From Schistocerca nitens (taxonomy: Eukaryota; Arthropoda; Insecta; Orthoptera; Acrididae), in contig NC_064616.1 in NCBI RefSeq assembly GCF_023898315.1, forward strand, positions 546,459,602 to 546,523,601: a stretch of 64,000 bases of DNA, given 5' to 3'. Of this stretch, positions 1 through 11,924 are shown piece after piece; the stretch's first letter is position 1, and every line of letters starts with the position of its first letter. The position numbers and the translations under genes were made by a program. Under the pieces are notes generated by a model. That model ran no database searches. It was given only the letters and a program-made list of their open reading frames with translations, and was not told the DNA's origin.

Positions 1-866
1 AGCTTATGGTAAACAATGGACAGACATTGATGATTCCTTTTTCCACGCATACTTAGGACTCCTGTTTCTTGCGGGTGTATGTCGACCACATGGGGAACCT
101 ACAAAAAGTTTGTGGGTTAAGGCTACCGATCGGAACTTATTTAGAGTCAGTATGTCACTAGAAACATTCTATAAAACATCGCGAGTCTTGCGATTTGATA
201 AGAAATCCACAAGAGAGGAAATATGATGTACTGATGAACACGTTGCAATTCGCAGTACCTGGGAGAAGTGGTTAGAAGTCCTCCCTAAACTGTATAACCC
301 AGGAGAAAATGTGACCGTCGACTAGCAGCTGGTAGCATTTAGAGGCCGCTGTCCATTCTAACAGTACATCACAAGCAAACCGGCAAAGTATGGGATCAAG
401 ATATGGACTCCGTGTGACAGCAAATCTTCATATATACTGAAAGGCCAAATTTTTCAGGAACGAAGAGTGGGGCTTCACCAGAAAAAAGTCGGGGAATGAG
501 AGTAGTTGCTGACCTTACTTCTTATTTGCGAGGTAAGAATGTAACGTGTGACGATATTTCTACGACATACAATTTGGAACAGATGGTCCTAAAAAATAAA
601 CTAACAGTATTAAGAAACATACGGAAAAATAAGCCGGAGCTTCCAGAAGATAACATCAGCACGGAGGATCATAGCATTTCATTTTACTACACAAATGACA
701 CTACAGTGGTTAATTATATTTCTCAGAGAAAGAGGAATGTTGTACTAATAGGTACTCTCCGCCATGGGGAAATAAGTGATAGGACTGATAAGAAGCCCAA
801 AATGATTTTAGATTATAATTCCACCAAAGGGGCTGTAGACACACTCAGTCGGCTAACAAGTACATA
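1..866 (+). pseudogene. piggyBac-like transposase remnant, N-terminal/central part
   Basis: Translation gives a broken piggyBac-family (DDE_Tnp_1_7) transposase, a cut-and-paste enzyme for TTAA sites. Recognisable blocks in order are 'FRGRCPF' followed by 'YITSKPAKYGIKIW', 'DLTSYLRGKNVTCD', 'RKNKPELP' and 'DYNSTKGAVDTLS', the last matching the region of the third catalytic aspartate. The frame is broken by in-frame stops near 222, 323 and 359 and by a frameshift near 485-496; the longest open piece is 496-882. The start lies outside the window. At 866 the coding sequence is cut by a Tc1-like insertion and resumes at 2502 in register. Assignment is from remembered family motifs; the gene is clearly dead. 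Confidence 0.85.
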
Positions 867-1021
867 CACTCCTGGAAATTGAAATAAGAACACCGTGAAT
901 TCATTGTCCCAAGAAGGGGAAACTTTATTGACACATTCCTGGGGTCAGATACATCACATGATCACACTGACAGAACCACAGGCACATAGACACAGGCAAC
1001 AGAGCATGCACAATGTCGGCA

Positions 1022-2255
1022 CTAGTACAGCGTATATCCACCTTTCGCAGCAATGCAGGCTGCTATTCTCCCATGGAGACGATCGTAGAGATGCTGGATG
1101 TAGTCCTGTGGAACGGCTTGCCATGCCATTTCCACCTGGCGCCTCAGTTGGACCAGCGTTCGTGCTGGACGTGCAGACCGCATGAGACGACGCTTCATCC
1201 AGTCCCAAACATGCTCAATGGGGGACAGATCCGGAGGTCTTGCTGGCCAGGGTAGTTGACTTACACCTTCTAGAGCACGTTGGGTGGCACGGGATACATG
1301 CGGACGTGCATTGTCCTGTTGGAACAGCAAGTTCCCATGCCGGTCTAGGAATGGTAGAACGATGGGTTCGATGACGGTTTGGATGTACCGTGCACTATTC
1401 AGTGTCCCCTCGACGATCACCAGTGGTGTACGGCCAGTGTAGGAGATCGCTCCCAACACCATGATGCCGGGTGTTGGCCCTGTGTGCCTCGGTCGTATAC
1501 AGTCCTGATTGTGGCGCTCACCTGCACGGCGCCAAACACGCATACGACCATCATTGGCACCAAGGCAGAAGCGACTCTCATCGCTGAAGACGACACGTCT
1601 CCATTCGTCCCTCCATTCACGCCTGTCGCGACACCACTGGAGGCGGGCTGCACGATGTTGGGGCGTCAGCGGAAGACGGCCTAACGGTGTGCGGGACCGT
1701 AGCCCAGCTTCATGGAGACGGTTGCGAATGGTCCTCGCCGATACCCCAGGAGCAACAGTGTCCCTAATTTGCTGGGAAGTGGCGGTGCGGTCCCCTACGG
1801 CACTGCGTAGGATCCTACGGTCTTGGCGTGCAGCCGGCCGAAGTGGCCGTGCGGTTAAAAGGCGCTGCAGTCTGGAACCGCAAGACCGCTGCGGTCGCAG
1901 GTTCGAATCCTGCCTCGGCCATGGATGTTTGTGATGTCCTTAGATTAGTTAGGTTTAACTCGTTCTAAGTTCTAGGGGACTAATGACCTCAGCAGTTGAG
2001 TCCCATAGTGCTCAGAGCCATTTGAACCATTTCTTGGCGTGCATCCGTGCGTCGCTGCGGTCCGGTCCCAGGTCGACGGGCACGTGCACCTTCCGCCGAC
2101 CACTGGCGACATCATCGATGTACTGTGGAGACCTCACGCCCCACGTGTTGAGCAATTCGGCGGTACGTCCACCCGGCCTCCCGCAAGCCCACTATACGCC
2201 CTCACTCAAAGTCCGTCAACTGCACATACGGTTCACGCCCACGCTGTCGTGGCAT
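1022..2255 (-). pseudogene. Tc1-like transposase, disrupted copy
   Basis: The transposase of this copy would start at 2255 (residues MPRQRGREPY) and end at 1022, as in the intact copy at 25607-26629. Two lesions kill it. The codon for residue 18 is TGA where the intact copy has CGA (a C-to-T change at a CpG), and a SINE splits the coding region after about residue 71 (between 2044 and 1832). The rest, including 'FSDESRF', 'QQDNARPH' and 'SPIEHVWDWM', is an open frame down to the stop. A few substitutions separate it from the intact copy, for example W to L in the 'MVWGAIS' block. Overall identity is very high, so both copies probably came from one recent burst. Confidence 0.93.
1833..2031 (+). 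mobile_element. tRNA-derived SINE (inserted in Tc1 copy 1)
   Basis: 199-bp SINE with a class-II tRNA-like head (A-box-like 'gtggccgtgcggtt', B box 'ggttcgaatcc') and the tail common to this window ('gtccttag..ttag', 'tctaggggact', end 'gagccatttgaaccatt'). It is flanked by perfect 12-bp duplications of tcttggcgtgca (1821-1832, 2032-2043). The uninterrupted Tc1 copy has this 12-mer once, which proves the insertion. Confidence 0.95.
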
Positions 2256-2501
2256 GCTACCAGTGTTAAAGACTGCGATGGAGCTCCGTATGCCACGGCA
2301 AACTGGCTGACACTGACGGCGGCGGTGCACAAATGCTGCGCAGCTAGCGCCATTCGACGGCCAACACCGCGGTTCCTGGTGTGTCCGCTGTGCCGTGCGT
2401 GTGATCATTGCTTGTACAGCCCTCTCGCAGTGTCCGGAGCAAGTATGGTGGGTCTGACACACCGGTGTCAATGTGTTCTTTTTTCCATTTCCAGGAGTGT
2501 A

Positions 2502-2705
2502 TACATGCAAACGAACAACCAATAGATGGCCCATGACAGTTTTCTACAGTTCTCTTGAGGTAGCTGCTTATAATGCATTTATCTTGTGAACCTCGATTGA
2601 CGTTAACGGGAATGCAATAAAATGGATAGAAAGGAAATATTTTTGGAGAAGCTTGGGAAGTCACTGGTTGCATAGCACAATGCATCAAGGGAGCATTTTT
2701 CAAGA
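2502..2705 (+). pseudogene. piggyBac-like transposase remnant, C-terminal continuation
   Basis: Continuation of the piggyBac-like gene after the Tc1-like insertion. The reading resumes 'CKRTTNRWPMTVFYSSLEVA' then 'AYNAFIL', the conserved piggyBac block after the third catalytic aspartate, then reaches an in-frame stop near 2586 and continues as 'NGNAIKWIERKYFW'. Homology fades around 2700, and I see no C-terminal zinc-finger region or terminal inverted repeat. Confidence 0.8.
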
Positions 2706-2817
2706 CCAGAAGATTCTTTGAGAATGGGCAGGATCACCCAAGACCCTGGAGGAGTGGCAGTTGTAGCTATATCAGTAGTAACAAGAAATTCTGCTAAACT
2801 TGAACAGTGTAAGTTCT

Positions 2818-3064
2818 CCAGAATGAGATTTTCACTCTGCAGCGGAGTGTGCGCTGATATGAAACTTCCTGGCAGATTAAAACTGTGTGCCCGACCGAGA
2901 CTCGAACTCGGGACCTTTGCCTTTCGCGGGCAGAAGTAAAGCTGTGAGTACCGGGCGTGAGTCGTGCTTCGGTAGCTCAGTTGGTAGAGCACTTGCCCGC
3001 GAAAGGCAAAGGTCCCGAGTTCGAGTCTCGGTCGGGCACACAGTTTTAATCTGCCAGGAAGTTT
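2818..3064 (+). repeat. tRNA-like hairpin repeat (fold-back element)
   Basis: 247-bp insertion flanked by a 13-bp direct duplication, cagtgtaagttct (2805-2817 and 3065-3077). Bases 2861-2932 and 2994-3065 form perfectly complementary arms of about 72 bp around a 61-bp loop. The right part reads as a tRNA-like sequence at about 2966-3040, with D-arm/A box 'tagctcagttggtagagc', anticodon-stem-like 'ttgcc...ggcaa' and B box 'gagttcgagtctc'. It is not a normal tRNA gene: the base before the presumptive anticodon is G rather than T, and half the tRNA is repeated in inverse orientation. Likely a SINE-type retroposon with an inverted duplication. Confidence 0.8.
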
Positions 3065-3077
3065 CAGTGTAAGTTCT

Positions 3078-6000
3078 GTTGGTTAGTTTGGGGTTGGGGA
3101 CCAAACAGCGAGGTCATCGGTCGCAATAAGTTCTGTTCTTCAAGAAGTGACAATAAAACAAACTTGTGTGTAATAAATATTTATGAAAAACACACGTCAC
3201 CTACTTGTGTCGAAACTGCAGTGAGTAAGAAGGAAAGAATGTGACATGGGAAGAGGACAGATGGTCGTAGAGAATGACATTTTGGTGGAAATGTCTGTTG
3301 TTCCTTACATACGTTGCATGAATACGAAAATAATAAATTTTCTTTAGTGAAGTTCCGTGTATTATTATTATTACTTTTCTTGTTATTACTATTATTATAA
3401 CACTATGATCATTAACAACATAACAACATCCTGAAGTATAACATCAATGTCGAAGGCTTGCAACTGTACGAAAAATACGTGTGAGTAGAAGTGTCGGGTA
3501 GTACTGACCCGAACAGTACATTTTTATAGTAAAAGTGAACTCAACAACACGACACACCTATTTATACGTATCGCTGACTGTCAGCATTTCAAACTAAGAG
3601 TCTCATTACAGTACGTTACCGGACGTCGTCTGCATGGCTCCAAAGGCGCTGGATCGATAGGCCGGTATGTTTCACCATTAATTATTGATACGGAAGCTCC
3701 AGCCCATGTTGCTGGTGATCCATTTGAGTCCAGTTTTCTTATCGACAGCGGACTATTGATGTACGGTGTGGTACTGTAGCGTTGCGAGGAACATTGGCGT
3801 CTTTGACAGATGACGGTAGCATGTCCACATATATTGGAAACACAAACCATAAAGTTGCACTGTGGGTATCTGTGTCAGCTGTGACTACAAGAATGCACAG
3901 TGCAAGAGTTCCCTGTTTTCGCTACACTTCTTCAAATATCACTGCTGCTGGAAGTTTTAGCTACACGACGTCGTACTTTCGATTGAACTGATCATACAGG
4001 GGCAATTACTATCTACGTTGCTAACCGGTGTATTTGTACTTTGTTTCAGTACCCGAAGCATCTGCGTAATATTTGCGTATTGTTCGAACCAACCATTAAC
4101 TAGTTTAGCAGCTCAACTCTGCTTCACGTCTTCCTTTAATCCGACTCAATTCGGATACCATACACTCCTACCAGCACTAATAATGGGTCGCACTAGTGTT
4201 CTATATGCGGTATGCTTAACAAACGAACCACCTTCTCTAAGACTTCCCTAGAAGCCGAAGTCGACATTCGCCTTTTCCATTAAAATCGTTAAATGCTCCT
4301 TCAACTTCACATTGATTTGCAAATTTATTCCTAGACACTAAATCGACCTAACTGTGTCAAGCAACACACTACTAATGCTGTATTCAAACATAATGGAACT
4401 AATTTCCCCACTCAGCTGCATTAACTTAATTTTTTCTACGTTTAGAGCTACCTTTTGTATCGTAGCCTTACACAAACTAGGCACTTCTCTGCTATGTATC
4501 ACGTAGCGTATGAAAACCGGTATCGAAGCTAAGCTGATAGCCGAAAACACATTATAAAGCGAATCGTACCGCTAAAAGTAAATACAATTCAAAGCAGTAG
4601 CGATGACAAAGCCAGAACCGTAATTTAAGAACTACAACAAGCGAAAAAATTTAATTAAAAATCCATGTCCATAAAAGTGAAGCAACAGTGGTAGTTCTGA
4701 ATCTCCTTAAAGGAGGCTACAAACATGTGATATGAACTACCGATCATTTCCACTCGGTCGGCTACTGGCTTCATATAACGAACTAACGGTCATCCCTATG
4801 AGACGTATATACCGCTACCATGGCAGTGACGGCAGTCACAACAGAGCATGTCAGCCACACAAATAATATCACTGCCAGAGAGGTGCATTAGAGATCAGAA
4901 ACAGTGGGTATACCAGTCGAAGGTTGTGCATTGCATACTTTGCAGATCAAAGCGCTGTTCGTAAATCGGAATTTACGGGCTTGCTCCGTTCCCACTGTAA
5001 CTCCGTAAGTATGACGAGTCTGAGAACTGTGGTGCTGCTGTTACTTCATACTCGTTGACACGTTCTCTCTTACTGAGGTATGCAGAAGTGTAAGACTGGT
5101 GACGACTTAATGTTAGAGCAGAAGATCAGTGTATGATCTTGTTGCTGTACAGTAGCACTTCGAAGGAGAATTGAACTGACCGGTTGTCGGGATCAGATGG
5201 CCATTAACGAAGCTGTGTTTTGGGAGACTGTGGAGGGTGTAAGGCGAAAATTAACTACATCCATGTACACCATTTCAAATGTGTCCCATTGGAGAAGGAA
5301 GGGCGGCTTCTACCATTAGGCAGTACCAGGTGGCTGCCTAGGGGGGCAGAATTTTAGTGGTGGAAAAGGGCGGAAAAATTAATGTCAAAGAAACAGTGAA
5401 AAAACTGAGCAATTGAGGAGAAAAATTAAAAAAGAAGGGATATTAAAGCATGGAATTGTTTTCAAAAGTATACGGAAACAGTGATTTAAGAAATCTTTAG
5501 TTACACTGACGGAAGTAGATGCTCAAAAAAATGAATATTTTCCTCAGTCTAAAAATATTTCATTTGAAAAAGAAACGAAATAGTGCATGATTATTCAGAT
5601 GGTCTAGTCTGATGCCTTGGCATTTGTCCCATCAGTACAGCTTAAGTTCTAAATTCAAGGAAAAATTCATTCACACTAAAAAATAATTCCATATCTTTAT
5701 TAGTCCATTTTCTTGCAACTAAATAAAGTAAGTAATTGATAACAGATTTGGTCGTATTGTTATTTTCAGCTGAGTTCTAGTTCAAAATGTTCAGCACGTT
5801 CTTCCCATTTCAGTTACTTTGGGAAATTTCCAAAATAGACAACAAAAATAAAAAAATGAGAACATTTGTTGTCCTCAATCAGTTTTAAAGTAATTGAGGA
5901 GAAAGCATGAAAACTGAGGACTGTCCCCAGAAAAGAGGAAGTCTAGTCACCCTAGTTTAATGATTGAAGGTGTAATAGGAGATTTTCATGATTGTGCACT

Positions 6001-6436
6001 GGATATTGGTGATAGAGGAGGGGAGTATATCGGGGAGTCTGATGGCATTAAAAAACAGTGGGCGTTATTTTTCAGTTCTCGTCAAGAGCAACAAGACACC
6101 TGGCAACGGCCGTGGTTGAAGGATTGATGTCCGGACTAAGTTAAATGCTGCAGTCCAAGATTCATAAGAAATACACACAAATTTCGTCCAATGAAAACAA
6201 AATAGTGGTATTCCTGTTTACTCCATATCCATCACTACAAACATATATAATCCTTCAAACGATAACTTAGCACACACCGATGTCCCTGTTATATACCTGC
6301 AATCAAAAGGCGCGTTGTTTGTATATTCATTTTACCATGGTAATTTGCGTTCATGGGCTAACAGTGAATTCTGTACCTTATCATCAATTTCTGTAAGATC
6401 ATACAAAACTGTTATAAATTTATTTTAATAATTAAT
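3078..6436. other. no confident gene; unassigned sequence
   Basis: The first 50 bases ('ttggggaccaaacagcgaggtcatcgg') resemble part of a second grasshopper SINE or its relative. A 269-bp minus-strand frame at 3581-3850 and 4018-4251 on plus are open, but I recognise nothing in them. The stretch 5290-5950 is AT-rich with many A runs. No splice-supported exon was seen. Confidence 0.4.
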
Positions 6437-7415
<979 letters not shown>

Positions 7416-7427
7416 TTTCTGAGCTTC

Positions 7428-7757
7428 GCCGGCCGGAGTGGCCGAGCGGTTCTAGGCGCTACAGTCTGGAACCAAAAATGGCTCTGAGCACTATGGGACT
7501 TAACTGCTGTGGTCATCAGTCCCCTAGAACTTAGAACTACTTAAACCTACTTAAACTGTAGCGCCCAGAACCGCTCGGCCACTCCGGCCGGCACAGTCTG
7601 GAACAGCGCGACCGCTACGGTGGCAGGTTCGAATCCTGCCTCGGGCATGGATCTGTGTGATGTCCTTAGGTTAGTTAGGTTTAAGTAATTCTAAGTTCTA
7701 GGGGACTGATGACCTCAGCTGTTAAGTCCCATACTGCTCAGAGCGATTTGAACAATT
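7428..7757 (+). mobile_element. tRNA-derived SINE containing a second SINE
   Basis: A plus-strand SINE of the same family as at 1833-2031, flanked by 12-bp duplications of tttctgagcttc (7416-7427 and 7758-7769). Its head is interrupted at 7472 by an inverted, shortened SINE and resumes at 7593 after a duplicated target. Confidence 0.92.
7473..7592 (-). mobile_element. internally deleted SINE nested in another SINE
   Basis: 120-bp minus-strand copy, flanked by 12-bp duplications of acagtctggaac (7461-7472, 7593-7604). It keeps the tail ('tggctctgagcactatggga') and the extreme 5' head ('gaaccgctcggccactccgg') but lacks roughly 80-95 bp of the middle, including the B box. Confidence 0.9.
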
Positions 7758-7769
7758 TTTCTGAGCTTC

Positions 7770-10079
7770 TTTCTGAAACTTGATGCCAAATTTCATAGCT
7801 AAGTTTTTATTACACTTCGGGACACAGTTGATATATCGGGTAGAGGTGTTACAATCATCTCTACTTATAACCTGTTTTTCTATATTCTTGTTCAAGTGGT
7901 CTTTTGGGTCATTCTGCACAAACAAGCTTTTTTTTGTGGTACAACTTTATAAGATTTTCAGTGAGGTTCGCCGTTCACTCGTTCACCATACGAGAAGCAA
8001 CCTGAACTTCCTATTACGTGAAACCAGAGGAAAACTCACAAACTTTCTTCATATCGCCTGGCTCGTTGGTGCAGAAATTTGCATGTGTGCCGGTTTTCTT
8101 TTAAAACCGACTATGAGATCGAGAATGTTGTGGTGTGCTGTGAAAAATCTGCGGTTTTGGTCTCTTTCTCTGAGTCAGTTTAAACTATGGTAGCAGGGCG
8201 TATAAATCATTGGACTAATCGTTTTTCCCATAAATTATTTTCTTTTTCCTTATATGTAATTTGAACCATAAAATATATGCACAACACTGTACCATTCTGT
8301 TTTCTTTTTCGCCTACGGTTTTAAGAAAATAGAAGAGAAAAGATGAGTTGGACAGAGAAAGGTGGTGGGGCTGAAGGAAATGAATATCGAGAGGGGGTAG
8401 TAAGAGACAGAGGGAGGAGGAAACTGAGTGAGTGAGGGTGAATGAGAAGGTGGAAAGAGGGAGTATGGAGGAGGTGAGGCAGGGAGGAGAGGATTTGGAG
8501 GAGTTTGACATGGAGAGAACACAGCACGTTTACCAGTTCAGAAGCATTGCAGAGTTCGCTAGTAAATGTATACGTACAAGCATCATCCCATACAGAACGC
8601 CCAACGTTTAACCTGGCCACAATATTTTTATCCAGCGGAGGTGCTTCAGCTGTTCAGTGAAACTACTGCGTCCCTTTTTAATGAGCGTTGCCGTCCTTTT
8701 TAATACCTTTAAATGTCTGTTTAGCCTTTCTGTCGGAATTTCTACTTCGTTTTTTAAACTTTAAAGTTTAAACAAAGAAAACAAGGTTTTATTTTTGTAA
8801 ATAGGACCATACAGCGAACTTTCATTACATTTTAGAAAGTTTTTAAATTTTGAATGCATAAATCTTATTTGGTATGTCCTCATTCATATCTTATAAAGGA
8901 TCTGGGCTGAAGTGTGACACATTGTATCGCTGTCAGCTGATGCGAGGGGGATAAAATAATAATAAACAAAAACAGGCTCTCTGGCACTTACAGTATTTGA
9001 AAGTAATTTGTAAGACTGAAAGTGGCAAACAGTGTGAATTAAATTTAGTAAATTCATGTAAACAGCAACTGAGGTGGAACCTTCATAGTCTCCTTCAATA
9101 ATGTTACAGCTATGGTTTTCACACGAAAAAGAAACGATATTTTCATCAACACGTTCTCTGCAGTTTGCTATCAGGATATGTGCTGTTGTATTCTTGAGTA
9201 CGACTGAATGAATTTAACTTATACCTCCAAGTTAGTTTAACTTGTTTATAAAATTCTTGCAAAAGAATATTATTCCATAGATAAATTACATGACTGTCCA
9301 TCGTTGTTATCAAGTAAATCACATTCACAACCTAAACAGTGAGAGTGTCTGTTACTAAGTTGTATTTGTCTGTTTTGTGCAGTAAATACTCCAATAATTT
9401 ACGGTAATATGTTTCCAAGTAATCACTAAACTTTAGGCTCATTAATGACAACTAGGTTTTGCTTGTCTACATCTTTATTAGTTGAATTTAACATACAGTT
9501 GCTTTGGAAGATTTATTCAGACGAGAAGATCAACGATTTTGCCTTTTCAGATGAAAGTCTTCCTCACGGAGTTACTGTCTGCTTACAATGTTCTTTGAAC
9601 AATGTTGTTAATCGGCATCTTTAATGTCAATTGGCAAAAATTTCAGTTTTGCTCGTCAGAAAACTGAAAGATTGTCTGACAGAATCACAGCTCTGGACGT
9701 GGGCGGTAAGTTTTCTGTACATAACAGGATGACCTAGGTATTGAAATACACAAACACAGGAATCTCATAACTTGTATCTGCGGATTTATTTCACAAAATA
9801 TCTCTGAAGTATGAAAACACACTTTCACATCTGTTTCACAATAATCGTTACTCTAACCGTTTCATCTTCCCAGCCAATTATTTCCAGCACCGATTTACAT
9901 TACAAAGAGTAAACTACTTATTATCTCTCTTATTGGTATCTTGAATAAACAACTACGTCGTTCAGTTCCAGCTACTCTATTATTACAAACTTTCCTACAA
10001 AAGGAGAAAGACATAAATGTGACTACTGTTTCCTCTTTAACTTACGTCTCACTGAACATTCTGATTTCAGCTATCTGTG
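7770..10079. other. no confident gene; purine tract
   Basis: About 2.3 kb of AT-rich sequence with only short chance frames. The stretch 8325-8515 is strikingly purine-rich on the plus strand (runs such as gagaggggg and ggagggaggagg). The 137-codon frame at 7780-8193 starts right behind the SINE and shows no domain that I recognise. Confidence 0.4.
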
Positions 10080-10520
10080 TCTGGTTGCAGGTGCAGTACA
10101 CTTTGTGCAATGCAAAAATGTGCTTAAAAAACAAACACAAAATTAATAAAACGGCTCTAAGAACCATGCTATATAATGGCAGTGATGTCTGGAAATAATT
10201 AAGACTCACAAAACACACGCTTGTGTTACAATAGGCTGAAGGAGTACCACTGAAAGACTAAGTACGCTATGAATTCATAAGAAGTAGTTTGCAAGTCACC
10301 TCCACACACGAATAACCCTCAAAATTAAGGCTGATTTGGTACGGACCTGATGAGCATGACATGGAAAAGTGCGTTTCCGTGGCTATGCAGAGGAAACGGA
10401 GGGGAAGACCTCAAACTTGCAGATTGACGAATTGACAAAGCGATGTGGAAAAACGAAGGTTTAGTGAAGATGTTGCCTGCCATTGGGATGGATGGTGCTT
10501 TACGATTTAGAAAGTAAGAG
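10080..10520 (+). pseudogene. LINE reverse-transcriptase C-terminal remnant
   Basis: Decayed end of a non-LTR retrotransposon ORF. 'NKTALRTMLYNGSDVW' matches the conserved 'P.llYGsE.W' block after the RT core. It is followed, after stops and frame changes, by 'IWYGPDEHDMEKCV' and 'MQRKRRGRPQTC', the usual 'GHV.RM...GrRkRGRP' motif near the C-terminus of many LINE ORF2 proteins. No catalytic RT core remains. The family (RTE, CR1/jockey type) cannot be resolved. Confidence 0.7.
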
Positions 10521-10664
10521 GGAAAGGCGAGACGAAGAAAGAGGATTCTATATCTGGTCTTTGAGAATCATTTGAGACCCAACTTTCTATTGTAAAAATA
10601 AAGTTAATTCTGATAATGTGTAACGGATTATGTTTGGGACTAGCATATCCTTAAGGTTGAATTT

Positions 10665-10670
10665 TTTATT
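10665..10670 (-). terminator. polyadenylation signal AATAAA (minus strand)
   Basis: AATAAA on the minus strand (tttatt on plus) lies about 87 bases after the stop codon of the candidate terminal exon at 10757-11159, a normal distance for a short 3' UTR. Confidence 0.5.
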
Positions 10671-10756
10671 AATTCATTGTTATGAGAATTCGTTGTGATA
10701 CTCGAAACAGAAAGAACTGCAAGACAGTGAAAAGAGTATTTCACCGTCATCTGAAT

Positions 10757-11159
10757 TTATGGTTCTATGGAGTACGGATGCTGGATGTCTCTATAAATCA
10801 GGTCCTGAAGTCTCAATGGAAACTGTTGTAGCTCGGGAATAAGCAGGTATTTCACCCATTTTACCAACAGGAATAATAGAAAGACGCCCAGGCCACATGC
10901 GAGAATGGCGGAAATTATTTGATGGATATATAGGTGTATGGAAAAATGTGCATGGTTATCATCTTCAGGTGGCTTTGCTGTTGTTATGGCTGGCAATGAC
11001 TCGTTTACGTTGCTTCTTCTGGTGGTGACGTCGACCCGGCCCGGCAGTAGCAGTGATGTGGCGTCATGCTCCTCCATTGAGCGTAAGGCGCCGGTGGATT
11101 GCACCAGTGCCTCTGGCGCCGTTGTCGAGAGGTCATCTGGGTCCCGTGATGCTATATCC
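10757..11159 (-). CDS. candidate 3' terminal exon of a membrane-anchored protein gene
   Basis: On the minus strand, a pyrimidine-rich tract ending in ctgtag (11165-11160) is followed by a 403-base exon open for 133 codons to TAA at 10757. Two bases of the first codon would come from the previous exon. The peptide begins DIASRDPDDLSTTAPEAL, a polar, Ser/Thr/acid-rich stretch, and then has one clear membrane segment, 'ISAILACGLGVFLLFLLV', followed by 'KWVKYLLIPELQQ' and a 35-residue tail ending HPYSIEP. This suggests a single-pass membrane protein with a short cytoplasmic tail. AATAAA follows at 10670-10665. I do not recognise the family. No repeat signature covers it. The evidence is the combination of acceptor, open frame, membrane segment and polyadenylation signal; transcription is unproven. 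Confidence 0.5.
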
Positions 11160-11165
11160 CTACAG

Positions 11166-11924
11166 AAAAATTAAAAGAAAATGTGACAATCACTTTTAGA
11201 GTTACAACTTGATGTACTTTTGGCCAATGGTTTGGGAATGTGGTAGAGGCATCATGGGGTACCTGGACATTTTGCTTCTCATGTAAGATGTGGTCTGCCG
11301 TGACTGGGCAGAGCAGGTAATGTACCTTAGCCTCTGAGGTAACCTGACTTCAATACTCAGGATATTTCTGTCTTGTGTCATCTAAAATACGAAGTATACT
11401 CCACTCTAGTTCATTAGGTAGAACAACTGGGGCAATATTTTACTGCAGGGATGAATGCTGAGTAGCATCAAAATGCGAGACGAGCCCTGTAACACTTTCT
11501 TTAACACGTTAGCCCGAACAGTAAATCGTAGACTGTAGATGCTGACGTATAACTGTGTTTTTCGTTAAGGTGGGCCATAGGTGGTGCATAAGACAAATTA
11601 CGTTGGAACTTAATCGAAAAGCTTACATTTCAAATAAATTCGTGCTAGCTAGATTTGCTGGAGTTCACCCTCAAATAATTAGCAACTGCGAATAGTAACC
11701 ACCGCTTCATAGAAAATTTATTTATTTATGTAATTTGTTATCAACAATCCATATCAATTTTACAACACTAGAAGGAAACTATTGATCTGCAATATCCTTT
11801 AATCAATCTATCTTTGACACAGGAATGGGTGATATACTGAGCTATAAAACTCATGTCAGTCTACCGATGAACGTAGGATGTTTCACATTCATAAAAAATA
11901 TTTCCAGACTGTGGGTGTACAATC
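11166..11924. other. unassigned, intron-like
   Basis: If the exon at 10757-11159 is real, this is the 3' end of its last intron on the minus strand. No other feature was seen. A 66-base AT-rich patch lies near 11700-11770. Confidence 0.35.

Larger units (their letters stand above)
867..2499 (-). mobile_element. Tc1/mariner-type transposon, copy 1 (inactive, carries a SINE)
   Basis: Tc1-like DNA transposon on the minus strand. Both ends carry the terminal inverted repeat beginning CACTCCTGGAAAT, and TA dinucleotides flank it at 865-866 and 2500-2501. The same element occurs intact at 25363-26784, fixing both ends. It is 1633 bp instead of 1422 bp because a 199-bp SINE plus a 12-bp target duplication sits inside. 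It inserted into the piggyBac coding sequence: removing it and one TA restores the piggyBac reading frame across the junction. Confidence 0.95.

Noticed and set aside
1833..2031. A tRNA gene in each SINE head
   Set aside because: Heads are followed by a constant non-tRNA tail, recur many times with target duplications and have mutated stems.
2966..3040. A functional tRNA gene on the plus strand
   Set aside because: A and B boxes are good, but the base before the presumptive anticodon is G. The sequence lies in a 247-bp retroposed unit with target duplications, and half of it is repeated inversely.
3581..3850. 89-residue minus-strand gene
   Set aside because: Open frame only; no start context, splice sites, domain or repeat support.
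8215..8620. Pro/Ser/Leu-rich minus-strand proteins
   Set aside because: Three overlapping frames created by the polypurine tract; composition artefact.
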